64,000 nucleotides of DNA, taken from assembly GCF_009193325.2 (NCBI RefSeq), contig NZ_CP059856.1, positions 2,542,001 to 2,606,000 of the forward strand, in the 5' to 3' direction. This DNA is from Bacteroides zhangwenhongii. Lineage in GTDB: Bacteria > Bacteroidota > Bacteroidia > Bacteroidales > Bacteroidaceae. The position numbers and the translations under genes were made by a program. The notes beneath the pieces were generated by a model that was given only the letters and a program-made list of their open reading frames with translations, did not search any database and had not been told where the DNA came from. Positions 44,749 to 54,214 of the stretch are shown one piece after another (within the stretch, counting starts at the first letter, position 1; every line of letters begins with the position of its first letter).

Positions 44749-45910
44749 TGTGATAAGAATAGGAATACTGACCGGTTTATGGCTGCTGTTATTTCTAAAC
44801 TGTGGACAAAGAATGGCAGCGCAAATCCGGAATAAGGTTTGCGACACCATTCCTTATGAGTTTATACAAGAAAAAATCATTATCCCCGTCACTGTTAACG
44901 GTATAAAAGTGAAATATATCGTCGATACGGGAGGGAGAACCGGAACTATGTATGATGCCGCAACGGAAATGAAAGCTACCGCCGCAGGATATACGCGCAT
45001 CTCCGATGTGAATGCACAAGGCTCCAATTATCAGGAAGCACACGTGCAGAATGTGTCTATCGGGAAAGACTATAAAATCAAGCAGTTGAAGACAATGGTA
45101 CTACCTAAAAATCCATTCTTCTCTGGACTAGGAGTTGTCGGTATTCTTGGAGGAGACGCTTTCGCACAGTCGGTAGTAACATTCGATTCCCGTTCGAAAA
45201 TAATGGTTATCAATTATCCGTATCGTCCCGAAGGACTAAAAGTAACGGATGGGATTCCACTGTTGGATGAGACAGAGCATCATTCCATCGTCAATGTCCG
45301 CCTAGGAAATAATGATTTCAAAGTTCTGTTTGATACGGGTGCAGATGGCTTTCTGCTTTATTCAACAGAAGATTATGAGAGACTGTCTGACATTTCAAAA
45401 GTGACCAACCATGGATATGGTATCGTAGCTGCCGGAATAACAGGTCTGGGCAAGCCGGTGGATATAAAGAAGGTGACTGTTCCTCCTATCAACATCATGG
45501 GGAAAGAATTCACGAACGTGGGTAGTACGACCACAGTAATGAATGGAAGTATCATCGGGGTGGATTTACTGGAATACGGTAAAGTGATTATCGATTATAT
45601 GCGCAGACGGTTCTACTTCTTCCCGTTTGAAGAAGGAAAAACCGATATGGGTGGTGCTCCCGCTCTCTGGAACGTGAGTATTCTGCCACGCAATGACAGA
45701 TTCGAAATTACAACGATCTGGGACAGCATGAAAGATAAAGTAGCTTTCGGCGATCAGGTGATTAACATCAATGGTACTTCTCTGGACGATTGTCCCATGA
45801 GCCAAATGGCCGTGGAAGATATCATGAAGGCCATTCCCGGTGATACCGGTTATATCATTGTCAAGAAAGACAATCAAGAGAAAAAGATCGAAATCAGGAA
45901 AGAGAAATGA
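44735..45910 (+). CDS. Aspartic-protease-fold protein with PDZ domain, copy 2
   Basis: A 391-aa paralogue of the preceding gene. Both active-site motifs are present (VKYIVDTGGRTGT and FKVLFDTGADGFL), with a C-terminal PDZ domain (FGDQVININGTSLDDC). The N-terminal hydrophobic stretch (IGILTGLWLLLFLNC) could be a signal anchor or a lipoprotein signal. The start overlaps the upstream stop, indicating translational coupling. It probably works with copy 1 on different bonds or substrates. Confidence 0.85.
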   Translation: MKKNNVIRIGILTGLWLLLFLNCGQRMAAQIRNKVCDTIPYEFIQEKIIIPVTVNGIKVKYIVDTGGRTGTMYDAATEMKATAAGYTRISDVNAQGSNYQEAHVQNVSIGKDYKIKQLKTMVLPKNPFFSGLGVVGILGGDAFAQSVVTFDSRSKIMVINYPYRPEGLKVTDGIPLLDETEHHSIVNVRLGNNDFKVLFDTGADGFLLYSTEDYERLSDISKVTNHGYGIVAAGITGLGKPVDIKKVTVPPINIMGKEFTNVGSTTTVMNGSIIGVDLLEYGKVIIDYMRRRFYFFPFEEGKTDMGGAPALWNVSILPRNDRFEITTIWDSMKDKVAFGDQVININGTSLDDCPMSQMAVEDIMKAIPGDTGYIIVKKDNQEKKIEIRKEK

Positions 45911-45929
45911 ACTTTAAACAGAAAAAGAT

Positions 45930-47219
45930 ATGAAACGAATAATAACAAAGATGTATCTCTGTCTACTTGCATTTTGTATTGCCGGAGGAATCAGTGCACA
46001 GACACAGAACAGTATGACAGAGGTCATTCCATTCAAAACCATTGATGGAAAGATTATCGTAGAAGCCGCCATCAATGGCGAAGTGGCAGACTTTGTCCTC
46101 GATCTGTCAGGACATAACGCCCTGCTTCCTGAAGCTCTCAAGAAGTTACGCATCGACACGGGGAAGAACGGCACTTTTAGTTCTTATCAAGATTTTGTAT
46201 TCAAACAAGTGCCCGTCGGAAAAGTATATGAAATGGCAACTGTTGCTATTGGCAACAACACGTTTAACAACGATCTTCCGGCTTTCGTTCTGGAAGACGA
46301 ACCGTATCTGCGCAAGCTGGGAGTGATGGGAGTATTAAGCGGTGCCATTTTCCGTACTTCCGTTCTGACCATTGATATGCAGCGGAAAAAGCTCACCATT
46401 ACGCAGCCCTACCGCCCTTCTTACATGAAATTAAACTATCGGGAGAACTTTGAGCTGATTACAGGATTAGGAATCGTATGTCCGATATCCATTCAGGGAA
46501 AACCTGTCTCTCTTATTCTGGACACATGGAGCGAAGGATTGGTGAATCTTACCGAAAAAGATTTCAATACATGGAGTGCACAATACACCCAAGGAACCAA
46601 CCAAAAAGTTTCCAATGGATATAAAGAAGCGACTCAAGAAGAGGAAAGCCTCATCTTGCCTGAAACCATGTTTGTAAAAACAAAGATTGAAGATGCCATG
46701 GCAGTGAAGAACCCGTATTTGAAACGCTCCGTATTAGGCAAAAAGATACTGGACTACGGAATCATATCCATCGACTATATTCATCAGAAAATTTATTTCC
46801 AGCCGTTTGACATGGTTCCAATACCGGAGGCGGAAGCTAAAGTAACGGAAACTAAGGTTGAAGATGGCAAACTGAATCCGATTACCCGCCAATTCTTCCT
46901 CGAACACATCTTCGACTACAGAAAAGGGAATGATTTCGTTTATAATGGCGACAAACCTATAGTTATCGATTTCTGGGCCACCTGGTGCGGTCCATGTATG
47001 CGCCTGCTTCCGCAAATGGAAAAAATGGCGGAGCAATACAAAGGGAAAGTGATGTTCTACAAAGTGAATGCAGACAAAGAAAAGGATTTATGCAATCACT
47101 TCGGTGTACAGGCATTGCCTACCTTATTCTTCATACCTGCAGGCGGCAAACCGATTATTGAAGTCGGAGCTACTCCGGAGAAGTACGTACAAATCATCGA
47201 GGAACAATTACTGAAATAG
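45930..47219 (+). CDS. Degenerate aspartic-protease fold fused to thioredoxin
   Basis: A 429-aa protein with a signal ending GGISAQ. Residues about 25-300 align with the two preceding paralogues, but the active-site motifs are changed to VLDLSGHNAL and LILDTWSEGL, so both D-T-G boxes are lost and protease activity is doubtful. The PDZ domain is replaced by a C-terminal thioredoxin of about 110 residues with WATWCGPCMRLL and a cis-Pro strand ALPTLFFI. A binding domain tethered to a redox domain would allow targeted disulfide exchange on captured peptides. It is the last gene of the operon. Confidence 0.85.
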   Translation: MKRIITKMYLCLLAFCIAGGISAQTQNSMTEVIPFKTIDGKIIVEAAINGEVADFVLDLSGHNALLPEALKKLRIDTGKNGTFSSYQDFVFKQVPVGKVYEMATVAIGNNTFNNDLPAFVLEDEPYLRKLGVMGVLSGAIFRTSVLTIDMQRKKLTITQPYRPSYMKLNYRENFELITGLGIVCPISIQGKPVSLILDTWSEGLVNLTEKDFNTWSAQYTQGTNQKVSNGYKEATQEEESLILPETMFVKTKIEDAMAVKNPYLKRSVLGKKILDYGIISIDYIHQKIYFQPFDMVPIPEAEAKVTETKVEDGKLNPITRQFFLEHIFDYRKGNDFVYNGDKPIVIDFWATWCGPCMRLLPQMEKMAEQYKGKVMFYKVNADKEKDLCNHFGVQALPTLFFIPAGGKPIIEVGATPEKYVQIIEEQLLK

Positions 47220-47266
47220 AAAGATAAAATAATTGCAAGTACTTTTAGTACGAATACTTCATAATG

Positions 47267-47308
47267 ACTGCCCCCTAAAAGTTTTTTATTCAACTTTTAG
47301 GGGGCAGT
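47267..47308. terminator. Strong bidirectional terminator between the peptidase operon and trxB
   Basis: A perfect 16-bp stem, ACTGCCCCCTAAAAGT (47267-47282) and its complement (47293-47308), with a 10-nt loop. The loop is T-rich on the plus strand. Confidence 0.8.
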
Positions 47309-47354
47309 TCAAATATGTTTTAAGTTCCGTCTTTTCCTCCAAAGCAACAAACTA

Positions 47355-48305
47355 TCAAATCTTTCCTATCGAAGAAAGATAACGTTCCGCCTCAATAGCA
47401 GCCTTACAGCCACTTCCCGCAGCAGTAATAGCTTGGCGGTAATGCGGATCGGCAACATCTCCTGCAGCAAATACTCCCGGCACTTTCGTACGTGGGCTAT
47501 CTCCATCCGTGATAATGTAACCTACTTCATCCGTATCGATATAGTCTTTGAATATATCCGAGTTCGGTTTATGACCGATAGCCAGGAAGAAACCGTCGAT
47601 AGGCAGGCTGTAACGTTCTTCATCAGGTTCGCCCCAACGTTTTACAAGGTTCACCCCTTCTACTCCATTATCACCATACAAACCAACAGCGTTGTGTTCA
47701 AAAAGCACTTCAATCTTCTCGTGATTCATCACACGCTCCTGCATAATCTTTGATGCACGCAGGAAAGGTTTGCGGACAATCAGATATACTTTAGATGCCA
47801 GACCGGCAAGATAAACAGCCTCTTCACAAGCTGTATCACCACCGCCGACAACAGCCACGACTTTCTTACGATAGAAAAAACCGTCACAAGTGGCACAAGC
47901 GCTGACACCCATTCCGGCATATTTCTTTTCATCCTCCAACCCCAGATATTTGGCAGTAGCTCCGGTAGCGATAATCAATGCTTCCGTTTCTATTTCTTTC
48001 TCACCGTCAATCGTAATCTTATAAGGCGCTTTGCTTAAGTCTGCCGCAGTCGCAATGCCAAAACGGACATCGGCTCCAAAACGGCTGGCCTGAGCACGTA
48101 GATCTTCCATCAATTGCGGACCGCTGATTCCTTCCGGATAACCGGGAAAGTTCTCTACGTCCGTAGTCGTTGTCAACTGACCGCCGGGTTGCAACCCTTC
48201 ATAAAGCACCGGACATAAGTTTGCACGTCCTGCATAAATCGCTGCCGTGTATCCGGCAGGTCCTGAACCAATAATCAGGCATTTAACTTTTTCTATTTCT
48301 GCCAT
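47355..48305 (-). CDS. trxB: Thioredoxin reductase
   Basis: A 316-aa NADPH-dependent flavoenzyme that reduces thioredoxin. FAD-binding GSGPAG is near residues 13-18, the redox-active CATC is at 137-140, the NADPH-binding GGGDTA is near 154-159, and the C-terminal GVFAAGDVADPHYRQA confirms the low-molecular-weight TrxB family. It is cytoplasmic. It is the last gene of the ftsK-lolA-trxB run, 39 nt after lolA. Linkage with thioredoxin-bearing genes upstream is probably coincidental, since it is on the other strand. Confidence 0.95.
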   Translation of the reverse strand: MAEIEKVKCLIIGSGPAGYTAAIYAGRANLCPVLYEGLQPGGQLTTTTDVENFPGYPEGISGPQLMEDLRAQASRFGADVRFGIATAADLSKAPYKITIDGEKEIETEALIIATGATAKYLGLEDEKKYAGMGVSACATCDGFFYRKKVVAVVGGGDTACEEAVYLAGLASKVYLIVRKPFLRASKIMQERVMNHEKIEVLFEHNAVGLYGDNGVEGVNLVKRWGEPDEERYSLPIDGFFLAIGHKPNSDIFKDYIDTDEVGYIITDGDSPRTKVPGVFAAGDVADPHYRQAITAAGSGCKAAIEAERYLSSIGKI

Positions 48306-48344
48306 TTTATTATACCTTTATCGTTTTATTTAATCAAAAACATT

Positions 48345-48992
48345 TTATCTCAAATCTATAATTTCCGCACTCGGATATTGCTTTCTGTCAAAAGTGAAAA
48401 GAGTATCCGCATACTTCTGTCCGGTCTGATAACTCGTAACGGTAATCGCGTTACGTGTCGGATGCGCACGTTGCTGAAGCAATATATATAAAGGTTCGTA
48501 TCCCTCTTTCGTCACATAAAGAGTAATGCGTTCCAAATCCTGCGCCTTGTCTTTAGCCGTCAACACCACTACCCAAATGGCTTTGCCATGAAAAGTTTTC
48601 ATTGTTCCCAGCTTATAAGAGAATCCCTTCTGATACATATAAAGAAATGTATAAGGATTGATCTGCTGCAACTCTTCCTGAGTCGGGTTGCTAACATTCA
48701 CTTCATCATTCTTCGCTACATAACTCCACTGCGTTTTCCCATCAAACCAGGTTACAATATCGGTTGTTTTCAATACGAATTTCTCTCCTTTCAATTGGAT
48801 CGTTCCATGCTCGACACCTTCTATCAGGCCATCCGTTATAACCTTTACCGTAAAATCAGCCTTCACTCCTCCTGCTTTCCGAAAAGCCTCAGCAGTTTTA
48901 TCCAGAATACTCTTAGCCTGCGACTGCTGTTGTTGAGCAATCACAGGCAATGACAGTAAAGCTATTAAAACACTAAAAATGTACTTTTTCAT
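48345..48992 (-). CDS. lolA: LolA-like lipoprotein carrier protein
   Basis: A 215-aa periplasmic protein with a signal (SVLIALLSLPVIAQ). The pattern SKAxxILDKTAEAFRKAGGVKADFTVKV, then FVLKTTDIVTWFDGKTQWSYV, is that of the LolA/DUF-type outer-membrane lipoprotein carrier fold. It ships lipoproteins to the outer membrane. It is encoded 19 nt after ftsK in the same direction. Confidence 0.87.
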   Translation of the reverse strand: MKKYIFSVLIALLSLPVIAQQQQSQAKSILDKTAEAFRKAGGVKADFTVKVITDGLIEGVEHGTIQLKGEKFVLKTTDIVTWFDGKTQWSYVAKNDEVNVSNPTQEELQQINPYTFLYMYQKGFSYKLGTMKTFHGKAIWVVVLTAKDKAQDLERITLYVTKEGYEPLYILLQQRAHPTRNAITVTSYQTGQKYADTLFTFDRKQYPSAEIIDLR

Positions 48993-49011
48993 TTGATTAA
49001 TAAACGAACTG

Positions 49012-51501
49012 TTACTGCAAATTGTTCAATTTCCTTTCAAGTTCATCAAGATCAGCACATAAGACATCACGCGCCTTGCTACCTTGCGCAGGCCCCACGA
49101 TAATTGCCTTCTCCAACTGATCCATGATACGACCTGCACGATTGTATCCGATAGCAAATTTACGTTGAATCAACGAAGTAGAGCCCTGTTGATGAATAAC
49201 GACTAATCGAGCTGCCTCTTCAAACAAAGGATCACGATGTTCCATATCAATATCCCCTACCTCATTACCACCATCCTCACTCACATATTCAGGCAAAAAG
49301 AACGGAGTAGGATAACCTTGCTGACGAGCAATGAACTTCGTTATTTCTTCCACTTCCGGCGTATCAATAAAAGCGCACTGCACACGCACCGGATCAGCTC
49401 CCTGTAAGAAAAGCATATCTCCCTTACCAATCAACCGGTTCGCACCCGGACGGTCAAGGATAGTACGTGAGTCCATCATAGCAGATACACGGAAAGCGAT
49501 ACGTGCCGGGAAATTGGCCTTAATCGTACCCGTAATAATATTCGTAGTCGGACGCTGTGTAGCGATAATCATGTGAATGCCGACAGCACGTGCCAACTGT
49601 GCGATTCGCGCAATCGGAAGTTCCACTTCCTTACCTGCCGTCATGATCAAATCACCGAACTCGTCAATCACAACTACGATATACGGCATAAACTTATGTC
49701 CCTTTTCCGGATTCAGGCGACGATTGATAAACTTTTCGTTATACTCTCTGATATTACGCACATGAGCCATCTTCAGAAGGTCGTAACGAGTATCCATTTC
49801 CACACAAACCGAATTCAAAGTTTGTACCACTTTAGTTACATCCGTAATAATCGGTTCACCTCCATCCGGAAGTTTAGCCAGAAAATGATTCTCAATTACC
49901 GAGTAGATACTAAATTCCACTTTCTTCGGATCGACCAGCACAAACTTCAGTTCGGCAGGATGTTTCTTATATAATAAGGAAGTGATAATCGCATTCAGCC
50001 CCACAGACTTACCCTGACCGGTCGCACCTGCCACCAACACGTGCGGCATTTTACAAAGGTCGAACATAAAGACTTCATTCGTAATAGTCTTACCCAATAC
50101 GATAGGCAAATCATATTTAGACTCCTGAAACTTCTTACTTCCGATCACACTTTGACCGGAAACAATTTTCGGATTCTTGTTCGGCACTTCAATACCGATA
50201 GTTCCCTTGCCCGGTATCGGAGCAATAATACGAATACCATCGGCAGATAGGCTCAATGCAATGTCATCTTCCAATCCGCGAATCTTTGAGATACGAACTC
50301 CCTGTTCCGGAGTAATCTCGTACAGCGTCACCGTAGGACCAACCGTCGCTTTAATGGTACTGATCTCAATTCCAAAACTACGTAATGTGTTGATAATACG
50401 ATCTTTATTCGCATTCTGTTCGTCCATATCAATCGTAGGATCATCATTCTCAAAATGTTTCATCAAGTCGATCGTAGGAAAGCGATAGTTTTCCAAATCC
50501 TTAGTCGGGTTGTAAGGTTCCAATTCAGGGCCCTGATATTCCTCTTCTGCAACTGCCGGTTCCACTTCAAATCCGGGTTCTTCTTCATCTTCGGTATCCT
50601 TAGGTATCGACGGAACCGAATCAGAAACAGTCGGTTCAAATACCATCGTAACTCCTTCACTCTCATCTGCCGCAGAAGAAGGCTCATCCGGTTCAGCGTG
50701 CTCTGTTGGAAACTCTTCCTCTTCTTCGGACTGAACATCCACCACAGCCGGAGGAGGAGTCTGCTTATAAGTCCGTTTCAGATTGAATTCTACTTCCTGA
50801 GGTTGAGAAGTAGTAAATTCCGGATTATCTTCGCCTGCCGGAATCGTCTCAACTTCTTCTTTCTTTTTACGTTTCAGGAAACTCAAAGCAAAAAGTTTAC
50901 GCAACCAGATAATCGTGCGCGCACTGATATATATAAAGAAGCAGATAGCCGTTATCAACAGAATCATCCACACGCCGGGCACACCTACTTGGGAAATCAG
51001 CCAACGGCTGACATTGTACCCGTGCATTCCCCCCAGATAGATGAAGGAATCCTGATAATGCTCCATAAAAGCAAATCCAAAGAAAACGGAGAACCAGACC
51101 AGCAACAAGGTACATCCGATAAACCATTTCCACAGCCGTACGACACGTACACGCATCAACTTCAATCCCGCCACAGCCAAAAAGACAAGGATAAAGAAAG
51201 AAGAGATTCCAAAACAGTCGTTGATCAGATAACTTGCCAACTGTGCTCCGCGTGAACCTGCATAGTTCTTCACATGATTATCAACGACCGACAAATCTGC
51301 CGGATTTCCACTGTCGATAATACTCTGATCGGCCGCTCCCGTAAAAAAGAAAGAGGAAAAAGCCAAAAGTAAATAAACAGAAAAGATAACCAACATCAGT
51401 CCAATCACAAAATGGACAGTCTCATTCTTGAATATTGCAATAATTTTGCTAGGGGAAGAGGGAGTACGTTCCGTCTCCTTATCTAATTTCTTCTTTGCCA
51501 T
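49012..51501 (-). CDS. ftsK: FtsK/SpoIIIE DNA translocase
   Basis: An 829-aa DNA pump that clears chromosomes at the division septum. Four or so N-terminal membrane segments cover residues 30-190; an acidic Pro/Glu-rich linker follows (about 215-335). The motor has Walker A GATGQGKSVG, Walker B YIVVVIDEFGDLI, and the conserved LARAVGIHMIIATQRPTTNIITG. A winged-helix gamma domain ends the protein (QRKFAIGYNRAGRIMDQLEKAII), which reads KOPS-type motifs. The ATG lies about 45 nt from a candidate promoter (CAAAAATA on the plus strand at 51548-51555). Confidence 0.95.
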   Translation of the reverse strand: MAKKKLDKETERTPSSPSKIIAIFKNETVHFVIGLMLVIFSVYLLLAFSSFFFTGAADQSIIDSGNPADLSVVDNHVKNYAGSRGAQLASYLINDCFGISSFFILVFLAVAGLKLMRVRVVRLWKWFIGCTLLLVWFSVFFGFAFMEHYQDSFIYLGGMHGYNVSRWLISQVGVPGVWMILLITAICFFIYISARTIIWLRKLFALSFLKRKKKEEVETIPAGEDNPEFTTSQPQEVEFNLKRTYKQTPPPAVVDVQSEEEEEFPTEHAEPDEPSSAADESEGVTMVFEPTVSDSVPSIPKDTEDEEEPGFEVEPAVAEEEYQGPELEPYNPTKDLENYRFPTIDLMKHFENDDPTIDMDEQNANKDRIINTLRSFGIEISTIKATVGPTVTLYEITPEQGVRISKIRGLEDDIALSLSADGIRIIAPIPGKGTIGIEVPNKNPKIVSGQSVIGSKKFQESKYDLPIVLGKTITNEVFMFDLCKMPHVLVAGATGQGKSVGLNAIITSLLYKKHPAELKFVLVDPKKVEFSIYSVIENHFLAKLPDGGEPIITDVTKVVQTLNSVCVEMDTRYDLLKMAHVRNIREYNEKFINRRLNPEKGHKFMPYIVVVIDEFGDLIMTAGKEVELPIARIAQLARAVGIHMIIATQRPTTNIITGTIKANFPARIAFRVSAMMDSRTILDRPGANRLIGKGDMLFLQGADPVRVQCAFIDTPEVEEITKFIARQQGYPTPFFLPEYVSEDGGNEVGDIDMEHRDPLFEEAARLVVIHQQGSTSLIQRKFAIGYNRAGRIMDQLEKAIIVGPAQGSKARDVLCADLDELERKLNNLQ

Positions 51502-51597
51502 GAGTCTTTTTATTCTTTTTATAAAACTGGGATCATAATCTAAGCTGCAAAAATAATAAAAAAATAACGAGCACTACGCTCATTCAATCCTTTTTCT

Positions 51598-51605
51598 TAC
51601 CTTTG
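51598..51605 (+). promoter_or_regulatory. Candidate promoter of the DUF5063 gene
   Basis: TACCTTTG fits TAnnTTTG; the start codon lies only about 20 nt on, so the leader would be very short. No clear -33 box. Confidence 0.4.
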
Positions 51606-51626
51606 CGTTTCAAATCAATGCTGATT

Positions 51627-52277
51627 ATGGAAAAAGAAAGCCAAACGATATTTGATAAGAATGTAATTGAGTTCGTAACGGTAGCCGCCGAATTTTGCGC
51701 ATTCCTCGAACGTGCCGAACGCATGAAGCGTAGCGATTTCGTTGACACATCCCTTAAAATACTTCCCCTACTCTATCTCAAAGCATCTATGCTCCCCAAA
51801 TGTGAGACTATCGGAGAGGAAGTGCTCGAAACGTATGTAACGGAGGAAATCTATGAAATTCTACGTATCAACCTTGCGGAATTGATGGGTGACAAGGATG
51901 ATTATCTGGATGTATTCGTACAAGATATGGTTTATAGCGACCAGCCGATCAAGAAGTCCATTTCGGAAGATCTGGCGGATATCTATCAGGATATCAAAGA
52001 CTTTATCTTTGTTTTCCAATTGGGGTTGAACGAAACGATGAACGATTCATTGGCTGTCTGCCAGGAAAACTTCGGAATGTTATGGGGACAGAAACTGGTC
52101 AACACGTTACGCGCATTGCACGACGTAAAGTACAGCCAACAGGACGAAGAGGACAATGAAGAAGGATTTTACGAACCAAGTGACGACGGTAACTGTTGCG
52201 AAGACGATGAGTGCCATTGCCACGATGACGATTGCCACTGCCACGAAAACGGCTGTCATTGTCACCACGATGAATAA
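51627..52277 (+). CDS. DUF5063 protein with Cys/His metal-binding tail
   Basis: A 216-aa cytoplasmic protein. Of the starts at 51618 and 51627, the latter (MEKESQTIFDKNVIEF) fits better with the short leader. Most of it is a helical DUF5063-type domain of unknown function. The tail is striking: after acidic GFYEPSDDGNC it has three near-perfect 7-residue repeats of the form xCHCHxx, ending CHCHHDE. This is likely to bind soft metals such as zinc or copper. It is 6 nt upstream of the exonuclease gene. Confidence 0.75.
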   Translation: MEKESQTIFDKNVIEFVTVAAEFCAFLERAERMKRSDFVDTSLKILPLLYLKASMLPKCETIGEEVLETYVTEEIYEILRINLAELMGDKDDYLDVFVQDMVYSDQPIKKSISEDLADIYQDIKDFIFVFQLGLNETMNDSLAVCQENFGMLWGQKLVNTLRALHDVKYSQQDEEDNEEGFYEPSDDGNCCEDDECHCHDDDCHCHENGCHCHHDE

Positions 52278-52283
52278 ATAAAA

Positions 52284-52928
52284 ATGATTGTAAGAAGAAC
52301 TATAAATAAAGATGAAGTAAAGGAGCTCCCGAAAACGGTTTTTCCGGGACGGATTTATGTCATCCAATCGGAAACGGAAACGGAAAAAGCAGTGGCTTAT
52401 CTGCAATCCCGGTCTGTGATAGGTATTGACAGCGAAACACGCCCTTCCTTTACAAAGGGGCAATCACATAAAGTGGCACTCCTTCAGATTTCGTCGGAAG
52501 AATGTTGTTTCCTGTTTCGCCTCAACATGACCGGACTGACCCGGCCGTTAGTCGATTTGTTAGAGAATCCGGACGTGATAAAAGTCGGTCTTTCACTAAA
52601 GGATGACTTTATGATGTTGCACAAACGTGCTCCTTTCAACCAGCAAAATTGCATCGAATTGCAAGATTACGTACGCCAGTTCGGCATCCAGGATAAAAGT
52701 CTGCAAAAGATTTATGCAATCCTGTTTAAGGAGAAGATTTCCAAGTCACAACGCTTGTCTAATTGGGAAGCCGATGTGCTGAGCGACGGTCAAAAGCAAT
52801 ATGCCGCTACCGACGCATGGGCCTGCCTCAACATATACAACTTATTGCAGGAACTGAAGCAAACGGGCAATTATGAAATTGCTCCCGAAGAGAAGAAAGA
52901 AGAACATTTAATTGAATCAGATAAATAA
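52284..52928 (+). CDS. DEDD 3'-5' exonuclease (RNase D-like)
   Basis: A 214-aa single-domain nuclease. Exo I motif is VIGIDSET (Asp49, Glu51), Exo II is VGLSLKDDFMML, and Exo III is QYAATDAWACLNIY with the YxxxD form, so all four acidic ligands for two metals are present. There is no HRDC domain. It probably trims structured RNA or DNA ends. It is cotranscribed with the upstream DUF5063 gene and the downstream methyltransferase, 6 nt away. Confidence 0.9.
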   Translation: MIVRRTINKDEVKELPKTVFPGRIYVIQSETETEKAVAYLQSRSVIGIDSETRPSFTKGQSHKVALLQISSEECCFLFRLNMTGLTRPLVDLLENPDVIKVGLSLKDDFMMLHKRAPFNQQNCIELQDYVRQFGIQDKSLQKIYAILFKEKISKSQRLSNWEADVLSDGQKQYAATDAWACLNIYNLLQELKQTGNYEIAPEEKKEEHLIESDK

Positions 52929-52934
52929 AATATC

Positions 52935-54113
52935 ATGCATAAAGTATACCTCAAACCCGGCAAAGAAGAGTCTCTCAAAAGATTTCACCCCTGGATTTTC
53001 TCAGGTGCTATCTCCCGTTTTGACGGAGAACCCGAAGAAGGTGAAGTAGTAGAAGTATACACCTCAAAAAAAGAATTTATAGCCGAAGGACACTTCCAAA
53101 TCGGAAGTATCGCTGTACGTGTGCTTTCTTTTCAACAGGAACCTATCAATCACGATTTCTGGAAGCGTAAGCTGGAAATAGCATACGATATGCGCCGCAG
53201 TATCGGTATCGCCACGAATCCGACCAATAATACCTATCGTCTGGTACACGGTGAAGGAGACAATCTTCCCGGATTGGTTATCGATGTCTATGCCAAGACT
53301 GCCGTTATGCAGGCACATTCGGCAGGAATGCACGTAGACCGTATGGTTATTGCCGAGGCCTTGTCCAAAGTGATGGGAGATCAGATTGAAAATATCTATT
53401 ATAAATCAGAGACAACCCTTCCTTTTAAAGCAGACCTTTTCCCTGAGAACGGTTTTCTGAAAGGAGGAAGCAACGATAATATCGCACAAGAATATGGCTT
53501 GAAATTCCATGTAGACTGGCTGAAAGGTCAGAAGACCGGTTTTTTTGTAGACCAACGCGAGAACCGTTCTTTATTGGAACGGTACGCCAAAGGCCGTTCA
53601 GTACTTAATATGTTCTGTTATACCGGTGGCTTCTCGTTCTACGCCATGCGTGGAGGTGCCAAGCTCGTTCATTCTGTTGACAGTTCCGCTAAAGCGATCG
53701 ACCTGACAAATAAGAATGTCGAATTGAATTTTCCCGGCGATCCCCGCCATGAAGCTTTTGCCGAAGACGCTTTCAAGTATCTTGACCGTATGGGCGATCA
53801 GTATGATTTAATCATTCTTGATCCTCCTGCTTTCGCCAAACATAAAGATGCGTTACGAAATGCACTGCAAGGTTATCGGAAACTGAATGCCAAAGCTTTC
53901 GAGAAAATCAAGCCGGGCGGCATTCTGTTTACTTTCTCCTGTTCGCAAGTAGTCAGCAAGGATAATTTCCGTACAGCCGTGTTTACAGCCGCAGCGATGT
54001 CAGGACGTAGTGTACGCATTTTGCATCAACTGACCCAACCTGCCGACCATCCGGTAAACATTTATCATCCTGAAGGAGAATATCTGAAAGGGCTGGTACT
54101 CTATGTAGAATAA
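52935..54113 (+). CDS. rlmI: RlmI-type 23S rRNA cytosine methyltransferase
   Basis: A 392-aa SAM-dependent enzyme with an N-terminal PUA domain (about 1-75, LKPGKEESLKRFHPWIFSGAI), a connecting RNA-binding region with THUMP-like features, and a Rossmann methyltransferase domain (VLNMFCYTGGFSFYAMRGGA, VDSSAKAIDL, LIILDPPAFAKH, FSCS). RlmI of E. coli forms m5C1962. The specific base is assumed, so the gene symbol is provisional. It ends the DUF5063-exonuclease-methyltransferase operon. Confidence 0.85.
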   Translation: MHKVYLKPGKEESLKRFHPWIFSGAISRFDGEPEEGEVVEVYTSKKEFIAEGHFQIGSIAVRVLSFQQEPINHDFWKRKLEIAYDMRRSIGIATNPTNNTYRLVHGEGDNLPGLVIDVYAKTAVMQAHSAGMHVDRMVIAEALSKVMGDQIENIYYKSETTLPFKADLFPENGFLKGGSNDNIAQEYGLKFHVDWLKGQKTGFFVDQRENRSLLERYAKGRSVLNMFCYTGGFSFYAMRGGAKLVHSVDSSAKAIDLTNKNVELNFPGDPRHEAFAEDAFKYLDRMGDQYDLIILDPPAFAKHKDALRNALQGYRKLNAKAFEKIKPGGILFTFSCSQVVSKDNFRTAVFTAAAMSGRSVRILHQLTQPADHPVNIYHPEGEYLKGLVLYVE

Positions 54114-54214
54114 CCGAATCCGTGTAATCTGTGGTGAAACAGCAAGCAATAGCAGAAAAAAGAAGGATTCAAAGTTAATTAGAGTTAACAAACAGAAGTT
54201 TTATAGCAAGACAT

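Noticed and set aside
50455..51255. 266-aa plus-strand frame antisense to ftsK
   Set aside because: Covers the ftsK membrane and linker region; composition is that of reverse-complemented coding sequence.
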